64,000 bases of DNA from Altimarinus sp041659565 (GTDB taxonomy: Bacteria; Patescibacteriota; Gracilibacteria; BD1-5; UBA6164): contig JBAZXZ010000007.1 in the NCBI GenBank assembly GCA_041659565.1, forward strand, positions 3,534 to 67,533. The letters run 5' to 3'. Positions 23,998 through 33,762 of this stretch are shown here, piece by piece (positions within the stretch are counted from its first letter, which is position 1; each line of letters opens with the position of its first letter). Made by a program: the position numbers and the translations under genes. The notes below the pieces were generated by a model, which was given only the letters and a program-made list of their open reading frames with translations, did no database searches and was not told the DNA's origin.

Positions 23998-24034
23998 AAA
24001 ACCTTTCCTTTTAAACAAGTAAAGGTTTTTTATT
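23998..24034 (+). terminator. Riboswitch-controlled terminator before metK
   Basis: Inverted repeat AAAACCTTT ... AAAGGTTTT followed by TTTATTTG, 20 bases after the S-box core and just before metK. This is the standard OFF switch of a SAM riboswitch. Confidence 0.75.
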
Positions 24035-24052
24035 TGTTTAAAAATGATATAT

Positions 24053-25177
24053 ATGAAATATTTTATAACTTCTGAGTCAGTTTCAAGCTGACACCCTGAT
24101 AAATTATGTGATCAAATAAGTGATGCTATACTTGATGCATGTCTTGCAGAAGATCCATATTCTAGAGTTGGTTGCGAAACTCTTGTAACTACTTGAACTG
24201 TAATAGTTTCCTGAGAAATAACTACAAAAGCTAATGTAAATTATACTAAACTTATTAGAAAAACTATTTGTGATGTAGGTTACAATGAAGCAGAAGCTTG
24301 TTTTGATTGAGAAGAAATTTGAGTACATTTACTTATAAACACTCAATCTCCAGATATAGCAATGTGAGTTGATACAGGTTGAGCATGAGACCAATGATTA
24401 ATGTATGGTTTTGCATCAAATGAGACTCCACATCTTATGCCTGCTCCTATTTACTATGCTCATAAATTAGCAAAAAAATTGGAAGAAGTAAGAAGAAATT
24501 GAAAACTACCATTTCTGTTACCAGATGGAAAAAGCCAAGTAACTGTAGAATATGATGAAGATAAATTAGTAAGAATTGATACAGTAGTTATATCAAATCA
24601 ACATAGAAAAAATGTAACTCAAGAACATCTTAAAGAAGAAATTAGAAAAGAGGTTATTAAGCCAGTTTTATGAAATTTGATTGATGATAAAACTATTTTT
24701 CATATAAATCCTACTGGACTATTTGAAATCTGAGGCCCAAAATGAGATTGTGGATTAACTTGAAGAAAAATTATAATTGATACTTATGGTTGATTTGGTA
24801 GACATTGAGGTTGAGCTTTTTCTTGAAAAGATCCTTCAAAAGTAGATAGAAGCTGAGCTTATATTGCAAGATATTTAGCAAAAAATATAGTAGCATCTGG
24901 TATTTGTGATAAATGTGAGATTCAACTTTCTTATGCAATTTGAGTTGCTAAACCAATAAGTATTTATGTTGATTGTTTTGGGACAGAAAAAGTTTCAAGA
25001 GAAAAAATTATAGGTACTATCCACAACAATTTTGATTTATCTCCAAATTGAATAATTAAAAAACTTGATTTGAGAAAACCAATTTATCAAAAAACAGCAT
25101 CATATTGACATTTCTGAAGAGATGATGTAAGCTGGGAAAACCTTGATAGTGTTGAAATATTTAAAGATTTATTGTAA
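24053..25177 (+). CDS. metK: S-adenosylmethionine synthetase, 374 aa
   Basis: Makes S-adenosylmethionine from ATP and methionine. Signatures in order: SSGHPDKLCDQISDA, CETLVTTGTVIVSGE, GAGDQGLMYGFA (methionine site), LLPDGKSQVTVEY, GGPKGDCGLTGRKIIIDTYGG and GGGAFSGKDPSKVDRS (catalytic P-loop). Most of these glycines are TGA, including the one in GHPDK, which fixes UGA as glycine. An in-frame ATG lies 9 bases upstream, but MKYFITSESVSSGHP is the normal start. It is preceded by an S-box riboswitch and followed by a terminator, so it is a single regulated gene. Confidence 0.97.
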
Positions 25178-25182
25178 TTATT

Positions 25183-25214
25183 ATCCCTTGTATTAAAAAC
25201 AAGGGATTTTTTTA
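25183..25214 (+). terminator. Terminator after metK
   Basis: Stem ATCCCTTGT / ACAAGGGAT with a 7-base loop and a following T7 tract, 6 bases past the metK stop. Confidence 0.88.
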
Positions 25215-25280
25215 TTTTAATATTTACAAAATTAAGTAAAGATATATAATAGTGAGGTTTATTTTTATAATAATTTAATT

Positions 25281-25964
25281 ATGAATAAAAAATATATTTC
25301 TTATATATGAACTTCTTTGGCTATAATAATTGTTTGAGCTTTTTTAATTTTTAATGTACAAAAAACTAATAGTCCTGGTGAAAATGAATTTACAAAAATA
25401 AATACCTGAGTTACTCAAACTGGAAGTGATAATTTAACTAATACAGATACAAAAACAGACTCTGAATCTATGAGCATATGGCAAAAATTTACAGAATGAA
25501 AAATCTGAAATATAAAATGTGAAATAGTTACAGAACAAGAATGATGAAAAAATAATCAAATAATTTATATATCTTGAAAAAAAATTAGAATGGATATGAC
25601 CATATCTGACAAAGCATGAAATAGTGAAAATCATATGCTTACAGATTGAGAATATACCTATATTTGGTGATCTACTTGACCAGCATTTAAAATGAAAAAT
25701 ATAGATCCAAATAAAACAGAAAATCAAAACAATGAAAATACTACAACACCTCAAAATACTCAAGATATGTCAAAAGATCTAGAACAGATTCCTTATAATA
25801 AATGTAGTGAATGGAAAGTTCTAGACTCTATGTTTAAACTTCCTGATTGAATAGAATTTACAGATATGGAAACTTTTCAAAAAGATATGATGAATCAAGC
25901 AACAAAATGAATGACTGAAGATCAAATCAATCAATTAAAAAACAGTATGCCTAAAATTAATTAA
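25281..25964 (+). CDS. Exported protein with one N-terminal membrane segment, 227 aa
   Basis: A signal-anchor (SYIGTSLAIIIVGAFLIF, residues 7-24) and a Thr/Asn/Ser-rich linker precede an extracellular domain of about 150 residues. The domain contains NIKCEIVTEQEGGKNNQIIYISGKK-type strands (quoted in part), then KIRMDMTISDKAGNSENHML and YTYIWGSTGPAFKMK. Strand-rich domains with this pattern (DUF4412-like) are known in secreted proteins of unknown role; I make the link only loosely. It is upstream of, and probably co-transcribed with, the next genes to 27.9 kb. Confidence 0.65.
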
Positions 25965-25976
25965 AAAATATTTAAT

Positions 25977-26684
25977 ATGAGATATGAAAAATTAGATATT
26001 TTCAGATGAATAGCGATTCTACTTATGATTATTTTTCATATAAATTATTCCCTATCAAATATATTTTCAATAGATTTTTTAAATTTTTCTGAAATATTTC
26101 GGTTTATACTATGAAAAATATGAGTACTACTTTTTATAAGTATCTCTTGAATTTCTTTTTTTCTAGCTGAAAAAAAGTATTGAGATAAAATCTATAAAAA
26201 ATACCTACGATACTCTATTTTTCTTTGAATAATATCGCTTTCCATAACTTTATTTACATACATTTTTTTCAAAGAACAATTCATTGTTTTTGGTATATTA
26301 CATTTTTTTTCACTATCGTTTCTACTCATAATATTTTTTCGTAAACTAAAATACTGGAATTTCCTACTTGGAATTATTATAATTTTAATTCCAGTATTTT
26401 TTACAATGGAAACAAATATTCATTATTTATTTTTCTTATGATTTATCTATCCATCCTTTTATTCTGCAGATTTCTACCCAATAATTCCATATTTTGGAAT
26501 ATTTCTTTTATCTTATTCTAGCTCTATTTTTCTAGATAAAAAACAAATACTATGAAAAATATTTTGATGAAAACAAACCTGAATTATAAATAATTTCTTA
26601 AAATATATTTGAAGAAATTCACTTATTATTTACATAATTCACCAACCAATAATTATTTTTATTATCTATTTATTAACCTTTTAA
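25977..26684 (+). CDS. Multi-pass membrane protein, DUF1624-like, 235 aa
   Basis: Seven or so hydrophobic segments. The start RYEKLDIFRGIAILLMIIFHI is the hallmark of DUF1624/heparan-glucosaminide acetyltransferase-like membrane proteins (D..RG.ai..M..fH), with the His in the first helix, and it ends RNSLIIYIIHQPIII. These act as acyl-transferase-like or unknown membrane enzymes. CGG at residue 42 sits in a hydrophobic helix (IF-[CGG]-FILG), where Trp fits better than Arg. CGA at residue 78 (KKYL-[CGA]-YSIF) fits Arg at a membrane boundary. It starts 12 bases after the previous gene. Confidence 0.78.
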
Positions 26685-26687
26685 ATT

Positions 26688-27338
26688 ATGTCTTACCAAG
26701 TTAACTATGCTAAAATAAAACATTGATATGTTCGTATACTATCAGATTGAACACTAAAACTTTCAATTCCTCTTAGACTAAAAGATGATAAAGATTTTGA
26801 AGCAGAACTCTTAGAAAAATGAAAAATATTAATGGAAAAAATAAAAGAAAAAAATCATAGAAAAATAGAAACTATTTGAGATGATTTTATAGTTATTTTT
26901 GGTGAAAAAATTAAGAAAAATGATTTTTTAGAAAATAGTATACAAAATATAGACTATAAAATGCAAAAATGACAAAGTTTAAATAAAAATCAACAATTAT
27001 CTAATTTTACAACATTCACTTCCAAATATTTAAAAACTATTTTAGAACAAGAATCAATTTTAATTCTTGATAAATACTCTAAACTTTTATGAGTTCCATA
27101 TGATAAACTTTATATAAAAGATTTAAAATCAAAACGGTGAAGTTGTTCAAGAATTCAGAAAATAGTTTTAAATTTAAAACTTGTCCATCTTCCGAAGGTA
27201 TTTTTAGAATATGTAATAATTCATGAAGCTTGTCACCTAAAAGTAAAAAACCACTCTCATATTTTTTGGAAACATGTCGAATCTTTTCATCCAGAGTACA
27301 AAGAAACAAGAAAAGAACTAAAAAAATATGAAATCTAA
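26688..27338 (+). CDS. YgjP-like zinc metallopeptidase (M48/DUF45), 216 aa
   Basis: The zinc site HEACHLKVKNHSHIFW matches the YgjP/WLM branch (HE..H...NHS..FW), preceded by LNLKLVHLPKVFLEYVIIHE. Before that comes the family motif (K/R)xRWGSCS. Here the Trp position is codon 150, CGG at 27135-27137, in KSK-[CGG]-GSCSR. The family invariably carries Trp here as far as I know, so this is one of the best signs that CGG is tryptophan. YgjP proteins are predicted metal-dependent hydrolases of unknown substrate. It starts 3 bases after the preceding gene. Confidence 0.9.
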
Positions 27339-27413
27339 ATAGTCAATAAAAAACTATTGTATTTTTAAAAAAATAAGTAAAATAATAATTACTTATCATA
27401 TAACTTTATAAAT

Positions 27414-27869
27414 ATGGATAATAAATGAAATTATTTTAGATTTATACAATCTAAATGGGTTCCTTTTTTGTTATGAATTTTATTTATAGGAGTATTTTAT
27501 GCTATTTATTTTATTTGATGAAATAAAATTCTCACTCCTATAATTAGTGCTAGTGTAAATGATTTTATAGCCAAATTTTGAAACTTTATCCCAGCTTTAT
27601 ATTGAATCTTATTAACAATAATTTTGTACTTATTAATTTTTATAAAATGGATTACCCGTCTCAATTTCTGGATAGTTAATTTTTTACTTATATTACTTGT
27701 TTATTGATTTAATTTATTTTTCTGAATTCAATTATATTTCTTTGAGCCAAGATATACAGAAGTTGCAATCTATATAATAGATAGTTTTAGTAAACCTATG
27801 ATTTGAGCTAGTATCTCTGTTTTACTTGTTAGTATTATCTTGATATTTATAAAGATAAAAAAATCTTAA
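27414..27869 (+). CDS. Membrane protein with four helices, 151 aa
   Basis: Four hydrophobic segments (about residues 15-30, 55-75, 82-102 and 125-146) separated by short loops, for example GVFYAIYFIGGNKILTP. There are no catalytic motifs. I do not recognise a family. Position and strand suggest the same transcript as the YgjP-like gene, with a 75-base gap. Confidence 0.68.
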
Positions 27870-27888
27870 TTTTTAATTTTTCAAAATT

Positions 27889-29196
27889 ATGAAACAACAT
27901 ATAAACAAAATATTAATTTGAATATCTCTTTTATTTCTTCTAAGTTCATGTGATTCAGTATTATCTTGAATTGGTAATCTTATGTGTAATTGGGCACCTG
28001 ACAGTGACCATTGTTATCAATTTACAGCAGTTCAATCTTGATCTCCATCAGCTTGTGAAAAGATAAAATGAACTAAATTTAAAGATACTTGAAGTAATCC
28101 GCCAAGAGACAAATGTTATATGACTGTCGCTGCAAATAAAGAAGATTATACAGTTTGTAACAAAATTAAATGATGACTTATGTCATATACTCCTGATGAA
28201 TGTATAAAATGAGTTTGAAAAAAAATACTTGATGAAACTATAAAAAATGATGACTTAAATGGTTGTAAGAAACTAGCAAAATTACCTAGCTGATACCAAA
28301 GCGATTATGAAGAATGTAAAGCAAAACTTGCAACAGTAGACAAAATAAAATGAACTGATTCTAAAATAGATGATTTGATTGGAAAACTTAAATCTGATCC
28401 TGATAATTCTGATCTAAAAAAACAATTAGCTCTAGAAAAAAAACAAAAACAACTGACTTATGAGATGATGCCAGATGCACAAAGATGACAATATTTTAAA
28501 GAAAAAAGAGAAGAGATAATGGCCTGAGTAGAAGATGAAGATGTAAAATCAGCTATTTCAAAAGAGTTTACAACATACAAATCTGGTGAACCAAATATAA
28601 TAAATCAACTTGATAAACTTCAAGAAATTACAAAAAAACAAGAATTAATCAAATCAGCTGATGAAAAAGCTAATGAGTTAGTTGATAAAATGAAAGAACA
28701 ACTTGATTGACTTGTAAAAGATAAACAAGATGCGGTTATTTGAGCAATGTGAGAAAAAGCTGAAGAATGGATACAAAAAAACTGATGAGATGATGTTAAA
28801 TATGCATTAAGCAACCTAAAATACTCAATGGATAAATATGAAAAATGAAGTAAAATGTATGAAGATGCTAAAGGAAAATATGATAAGGTAAAAAAGGTTT
28901 ATGATGAAGTGATGTGAGTTTATAATAGGATTGATGATGTAAATAAGATGCTGGCTGAATGAAAAATAGATGCCTGAAAAGCAAAAGTAATTAAATGAGC
29001 AGTGTTACTTGATAAGTGACTTGAATATGCAACTAGTTATGTTCCAGTATTTGGTAGTACTATTTCTACTGTAAGCAAAGAAACTTTCTGAGTTGTAATA
29101 GAATTAGCAAAAAAAAGAGCAGAGAGATCAACAGCACTTGATAAATGTTTTACAGATCCTGCTAATTGTGATACTGATAAAATAAGTGGGTATTAA
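27889..29196 (+). CDS. Lipoprotein with Cys-rich N-terminal part and long helical part, 435 aa
   Basis: Signal LIGISLLFLLSSCDSV gives a lipobox with Cys near residue 20. The first 140 residues after it contain repeated short units with paired cysteines (for example APDSDHCYQF, SACEKIKGT, NPPRDKCYMTV, YTVCNKIKGG). The remaining 280 residues are highly charged and probably helical (EEIMAGVEDEDVKSAISKEF and many Lys/Glu stretches), ending near CFTDPANCDTDK. It is probably a surface-anchored, filament-like protein. I do not recognise a family. A strong hairpin follows. Confidence 0.72.
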
Positions 29197-29217
29197 AAAT
29201 ACTATTAACTTTTAAAT

Positions 29218-29252
29218 AAAAGATGTTATATTACATAATATAACATCTTTTA
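29218..29252 (+). terminator. Terminator after the lipoprotein gene
   Basis: A 15-bp inverted repeat (AAAGATGTTATATTA / TAATATAACATCTTT) with a 2-base loop and a trailing T-rich tract. The tightest hairpin in this part of the window. Confidence 0.9.
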
Positions 29253-29270
29253 TTTTTTTACTATTTTATT

Positions 29271-29504
29271 ATGTATTGACCAAAACAAAATATACTTATA
29301 TGAGAATGAACCTATATGAGAATAGGTGAGGATGTATTTCAAGCTAGATGAAATTTTTATGTTGGTTTAGAAAAGAAATTATTAAAAGAAATTATACAAA
29401 AAAAATGAAATCCTGATATTTTCAAAGTTGAAGATTACGAAACTCTAGATTCAAATATAGGTAGAATAAAAGTTAGACTCCAAGATATTTTAATTGAAAA
29501 TTAA
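29271..29504 (+). CDS. Uncharacterised 77-aa protein
   Basis: A small soluble protein starting MYGPKQNILIGEGTYMRIGED, with a charged helical middle (LEKKLLKEIIQKKGNPDIF) and a strand-rich end (SNIGRIKVRLQDILIEN). There is no match I can name. It sits directly after a terminator and before the arginine leader, so it is transcribed on its own. Confidence 0.58.
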
Positions 29505-29575
29505 TAAAATTAATTTGACAAATTTTAAAAACCAAATAACCTAAATATATAAATTTAATAAATTTACAAAAAAAT

Positions 29576-29650
29576 ATGACTAATTTATTTAAAACATCTT
29601 TAAGAAGAAGACCATTTTCAAAAATGAAAATGGTTATTATTGCTGTGTAA
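29576..29650 (+). CDS. Arginine leader peptide, 24 aa
   Basis: A short frame (MTNLFKTSLRRRPFSKMKMV, then IIAV) with three consecutive AGA arginine codons at 29603-29611, the codon this genome prefers for Arg. Right after those codons a hairpin starts (ACCATTTTCA / TGAAAATGGT), and a terminator follows at 29671 before argG. This is the layout of an amino-acid attenuator: a ribosome stalled for lack of Arg-tRNA uncovers an antiterminator. Nothing else in the peptide resembles a functional protein. A leader role is inferred, not shown. Confidence 0.72.
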   Translation: MTNLFKTSLRRRPFSKMKMVIIAV

Positions 29651-29706
29651 ATAAACAAATTATACATCATAAAAGAGCTATTTTCATAAATAGCTCTTTT
29701 TATTTT
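29611..29706 (+). promoter_or_regulatory. Attenuator for argGFH
   Basis: Region 1 is ACCATTTTCA, from the last A of the third AGA; region 2 is TGAAAATGGT (29625-29634). The terminator hairpin is AAAAGAGCTATTT / AATAGCTCTTTT (29671-29700), followed by TATTTTTTTA. The sequence ATGAAAAT (29624-29631) can pair instead with ATTTTCAT (29680-29687) in the terminator's left arm and loop. So 1:2 plus 3:4, or 2:3, are exclusive pairings, as in trp/his attenuators. A ribosome stalled on the AGA run would cover region 1. Confidence 0.7.
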
Positions 29707-29721
29707 TTTAAATTTTTATAT

Positions 29722-30972
29722 ATGGAAAATATCACTACTTACAAAAAAATTGCTTCTCATGAGGCTATAAAAGGAGAATTTGATAAATGTCTATTATTGT
29801 ACTCTGGTGGACTTGATACATCTATGATGCTAAAATGGATACAAGAAGAATATAATTGTAAAGTAATTGCTCTAACAATTGATATCTGACAAACAGCAGA
29901 TGACTTGGAAGCAATTAAACAAAAAGCAATCAATCTATGAGCACTAGATGCTGTAGTTTTGGATGCAAAAGATGAATTTGCAGATTTACTTCTTTCAAAA
30001 GCGATAAAAGCAAATGCTGATTATCAATGATGATATGCTCTTAGTACTCCTCTTGGTAGGGTAATTATTTCAGAAATTGCTGTGAAAATTGCAGAAAAAT
30101 ATGACTGTAAAGTTATAGCTCACGGTTGTACATGAAAATGAAATGATCAAGTTCGTTTTGAATGATATATCACAACTCTAAATCCAAAAATGAAGACAAT
30201 TGCTCCAGTTAGGGAATGGTCTATGTGAAGGGATGAACAAATAGAATATGCCGAAAAAAACTGAATTCCGGTAAAACAAAAAAAGGATAAACCATATTCA
30301 TATGATGAAAATATGTGGTGAAATACTTGAGAATGATGAGAAATAGAAAATCCAGAATTTACACCAAAGTTTTCAAATATTCTACAATGGTGCAAAACTA
30401 TAGAAGAAGCTCAAAACGAAGCAGAAGAAATCACAATTTGATTTGAAAAATGAATTCCTACAAGTCTAAACTGAAAAAAAGAAAAATTATCAACTTTGAT
30501 TATGTTACTCAATAAACTATGAGCAAATCATGGAATATGAGTATTCCCTCTTATAGAAGATAGGCTTGTATGATTAAAAGTTCGTGGAGTCTATGAAAAT
30601 CCAGCAGCAACTATACTTATAAAAGCTCATAAAAATCTAGAACAACTAGTTTCTACAAGGGAGGAAAATGAACTAAAAACTTTTATAGATACAAAATGGT
30701 CATACCTAACTTATGCAGCTAAATGGTATGATCCAGTAATGAAAAATATTATATCTTATATAGATTCACAAAACGAAAAAGTAACTTGAACAGTTACAGT
30801 AAAACTATACAAATGAAATGTAATTGTAGCAAATCTAAATTCAAAATATTCTCTTTTTGATGCAAACCTAGCAACATTTAACAAATGTATGAGCTTCAAT
30901 CAAAACTCTAGTGCATGATTTATAGAAATCTACAATCTAGCTCAAAAGACAGCTTACAATGTAATGAAGTAA
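29722..30972 (+). CDS. argG: Argininosuccinate synthase, 416 aa
   Basis: Joins citrulline and aspartate with ATP. The N-terminal PP-loop LLLYSGGLDTSMMLKW and the motif TIDIGQTADDLEAIKQKAI are present, then PLGRVIISEIA, IAHGCTGKGNDQVRFE (the family signature, Gly as TGA) and a C-terminal SPN-free tail. It is first in argG-argF-argH (18 bases to argF and 16 from argF to argH). The conversion of ornithine to arginine is thus encoded, but no earlier steps are visible in the window, so ornithine or citrulline may be imported. It lies behind the Arg attenuator. Confidence 0.97.
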
Positions 30973-30990
30973 TTCTTAATTATACAGACT

Positions 30991-31920
30991 ATGAAACATT
31001 TTTTAAAACTCAGTGATTTTTCTAAAGAAGAAATTTTAGAGATATTGGAACTAGCTTTTCAAATCAAACAAGAAACAAAAGCATGAATTTTTAAAGATTA
31101 TATGAAGAAAAAAACTCTTGGAATGATTTTTGAAAAATCTTCAACAAGAACAAGAGTAAGTTTTGAAACAGGAATCTATCAACTTGGATGACAATGAATA
31201 TTTCTATCATCAAACGATATCCAATTAGGAAGATGAGAACCATTAAAAGATACTTCTAGAGTTCTCTCAACTATGGTTGATATGGTTATGATTAGAACTT
31301 TTGGTCAAGAAAGATTGGATGAATTTGCAAAGTATTCAAGTATTCCAGTGATTAATTGACTAAGTAATGAATTTCATCCAGTACAAATTATGGCAGACTA
31401 TATGACTATAATTGAGCAAAATAAACAAGATAATCTAGTTGTTGCTTATGTCTGAGATGGCAACAATATAGCTCATTCTTGGTTAAATCTAGCTTCAAAA
31501 TTATGATTTGAATTAAAAATTGCTACACCAAAATGATATGAGGTAAATCAAAATATTTTGGAAAATGCTTTAAAAATGAGTAAGATAAGTTGAGCAAAAA
31601 TTATAATTAGCAATGACCCAAAAGAAATAGTAAAATGAGCAACTGTAGTTACAACAGATACTTGGGTTTCGATGTGACAGGAACAAGAGAAAGAAAAAAG
31701 AATAGCAGATTTCAAATGATTTATAGTTGATGAAAAACTTATGAAATTATCAGATAAAAACTCTATTTTTCTACATTGTCTACCTGCTTACAGAGGATAT
31801 GAAGTAAGTGAAAATGTCTTGGAATGAAGCCAAAGTGTAGTATGGCAAGAAGCAGAAAACAGACTTCATGTTCAAAAATGAATTATGGTATGGCTTCAAA
31901 ATAATAAAGATAAAATATAA
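30991..31920 (+). CDS. argF: Ornithine carbamoyltransferase, 309 aa
   Basis: Makes citrulline from ornithine and carbamoyl phosphate. The carbamoyl-phosphate motif EKSSTRTRVSFE and then FHPVQIMADYMT are clear, followed by VAYVGDGNNIAHSW (the ornithine-type motif, as opposed to aspartate or N-acetylornithine), FLHCLPAYRGYEVSENV (the HCLP ornithine loop) and EAENRLHVQKGIMVW. The length is standard. It is the second gene of the arginine operon. A putrescine carbamoyltransferase reading is possible but is disfavoured by argG and argH on either side. Confidence 0.95.
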
Positions 31921-31936
31921 TTTAACTTAAAATATT

Positions 31937-33127
31937 ATGAAAAAAATATGGCAAAAAAATAGTACTCAAGGTATAAATTCCCTTATAGAAGATTACACTG
32001 TATGAATTGATTATTTACTTGATATGGAATTAATCTCGTATGATATCATCTGATCAAAAGCTCATGTCAAAATGCTAAATAAAATCTCAGTTTTAACAGA
32101 TTCTGAGAAAAATTCTCTTTTACAATGATTAGATGAAATCTGAGAATTAGTAAAAAAATGAGATTTCACAATATTAAAATCAGAAGAAGATTGTCATACA
32201 GCAATTGAATCTTATCTAACAGAAAAATACCCTAATATTTGAACAAAAGTCCATACTTGAAGGTCAAGAAATGATCAAATTCTAGTTACTACAAGGTTAT
32301 TTACAATAGATAAAGTTTCTAAAATTATAGAATCTATAGAAACACTGATAAACTCTTTTGAAAACAAAATAAAAGAAGTTTGAGATACAAAAATGCCCGG
32401 TTATACACATATGCAAAAAGCTATGCCATCAAGTGTATGAATGTGGCTTTGATCAATTCATGATTCTCTGCAAGATGATTTACTCCTAGTAAAAACAGCT
32501 CTAGAAATCAATAATCAAAATCCCCTTTGAAGTGTTGCCTGATTTTGAGAAAATGTATTTTGACTAGACAAAGAATTCACTGCAAAAGAATTATGATTTA
32601 AAAAAGTCCAATCAAACCCAATGTATGCAAGTTACAGTAGGTGAAAATTTGAGCATATTATATTGCAAGCACTTAGCCAAGTAATGATGGATTTATGAAA
32701 ATTTGCTTCAGATATGGTATTATTTTGAACAAAAGAATTTGATTATTTTACACTACCAGATGAGTTCAAAACTGGATCAAGTGTAATGCCCCAAAAGAAA
32801 AATTGGGATGTAATGGAACTAGTTAGGTGAAATTCCAATTTATTTCAAGGTTATGAATATCAAGTAAAAGAAATATTTAAAAACCTACTAAGCTGATACA
32901 ACAGAGATTTTCAACTAACAAAAGAACCTTATCTAAAATGAATAAAACTAACAGAAGATACTGTTAAAATATGTAATCTAGTAATAAATAATCTATGAGT
33001 TAATAAATCTAAACTAGAACTTGCCTGCTCAGAAGAATTGTATGCCACAGAAGAAGCTTACAAACTTGTAAAAGCCTGAGTGAGTTTTAGGAATGCTTAT
33101 AAGATTGTAGGAGAGAAATATCTGTAG
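31937..33127 (+). CDS. argH: Argininosuccinate lyase, 396 aa
   Basis: Splits argininosuccinate to arginine and fumarate. EEDCHTAIESYL, HTGRSRNDQILV and PGYTHMQKAMPSS are the expected active-site stretches, then FKTGSSVMPQKKNWDVMEL, the signature (usual GSSxMPQKxNPD). The Asn-Trp instead of Asn-Pro in that motif is an unusual substitution (codon TGG). It is shorter than the usual 450-470 residues: the family's C-terminal portion is trimmed. It is third in the operon and ends with TAG. Confidence 0.95.
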
Positions 33128-33152
33128 AAATAATAATAGTATTATTACTTCC

Positions 33153-33240
33153 TGTCATTCTGAGGCTTTTACGAAGAATCCCTTAAGCATTTTTTTATGA
33201 TGTAATCCTAGTTTAAGGGATTCTTAATTTCATTTAGTAT
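33153..33240. repeat. TGTCAT palindromic element, intergenic copy 1
   Basis: Begins TGTCATTCTGAGGC, with CGAAGAATCCCTTAAG and then TTTAAGGGATTCTTAAT as the partner arm. It closely resembles 33389-33478 and is a long hairpin. Confidence 0.75.
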
Positions 33241-33254
33241 AATACAATTTAGTC

Positions 33255-33388
33255 TTACTTTTGAATCCAAAAGTAGCAAAAGATTTAGGGGGTTTCGAAA
33301 TTCAGAATTAAAGTTCTGTGCCTTCTGTAAGTAGTCACTAGAATCTCACCCCCTAAGACCCAATATTTCTAAATGTTTTTAGAGATTT
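33255..33388 (-). repeat. Intergenic repeat family, copy 2 (inverted)
   Basis: Read on the minus strand it runs AAAAACATTTAGAAATATTG, then GGGGGTGAGATTCTAGTGA, then AATTCTGAATTTCG, CCCCCTAAATCTTTTGCT and ACTTTTGGATTCAAAAGTAA. This parallels the plus-strand copy at 54733-54890 over its whole length with moderate divergence. Confidence 0.75.
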
Positions 33389-33478
33389 TGTCATCCTGAG
33401 TTTTTACGAAGGATCCCTTTAGCAATGCTCATATAATAAACTAAATTTAAGGGATTCTTCATTTCATTCAGAATGACA
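33389..33478. repeat. TGTCAT/ATGACA palindromic element, intergenic copy 2
   Basis: A 90-base unit with TGTCATCCTGAG at one end and CATTCAGAATGACA at the other. Inner arms GGATCCCTTTAG and TTTAAGGGATTC pair. It shows the full-length intergenic form of the elements found inside genes. Confidence 0.82.
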
Positions 33479-33544
33479 AATAAGCTCTGTTTTTCACTGA
33501 GTGGTCAATTGAAAGGTAAAACTATTCTTTCACCTTAAATTTGC

Positions 33545-33655
33545 TTTCAGATATGAAAAAAGACCGGGAAACGATTCAGGGGTTTTTAAGGGGAACGACG
33601 TCCCCTTAAATCTTTTGCTTACTTTTGAATCCAAAAGTAAGAAGTAATTACATTG
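33545..33655 (+). repeat. Intergenic repeat family, copy 3 (partial)
   Basis: GGTTTTTAAGGGGAACGACG and TCCCCTTAAATCTTTTGCTT lead into ACTTTTGAATCCAAAAGTAAG and AAGTAATTACATTGTTTT. The last 45 bases match the copy ending at 54890 almost exactly. Confidence 0.75.
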
Positions 33656-33762
33656 TTTTCTAATAAATATTAAAGTTTAATTTAAAATAAATTATTACAA
33701 AAGAATTTACAAAGATAATAATATGAATAAAATAAAAGCTCAAATACTTTAAAAAATCCCTT

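Larger units (their letters stand above)
33128..33762. other. Gene-free spacer of 635 bases made of repeats
   Basis: No coding region. It holds, in order: a TGTCATTCTGAG element (33153-33240), an inverted copy of the 150-bp family (33255-33388), a second TGTCAT element (33389-33478), and a partial copy of the same 150-bp family in the opposite orientation (33545-33655). The remaining bases are AT-rich and presumably include the promoter for the ABC genes. I see no tRNA or conserved RNA. Confidence 0.75.

Noticed and set aside
24080..24090. UGA read as tryptophan (Mycoplasma-type code)
   Set aside because: TGA falls on invariant glycines (SSGHPDK, Walker A loops), and conserved Trp positions use TGG (or CGG).
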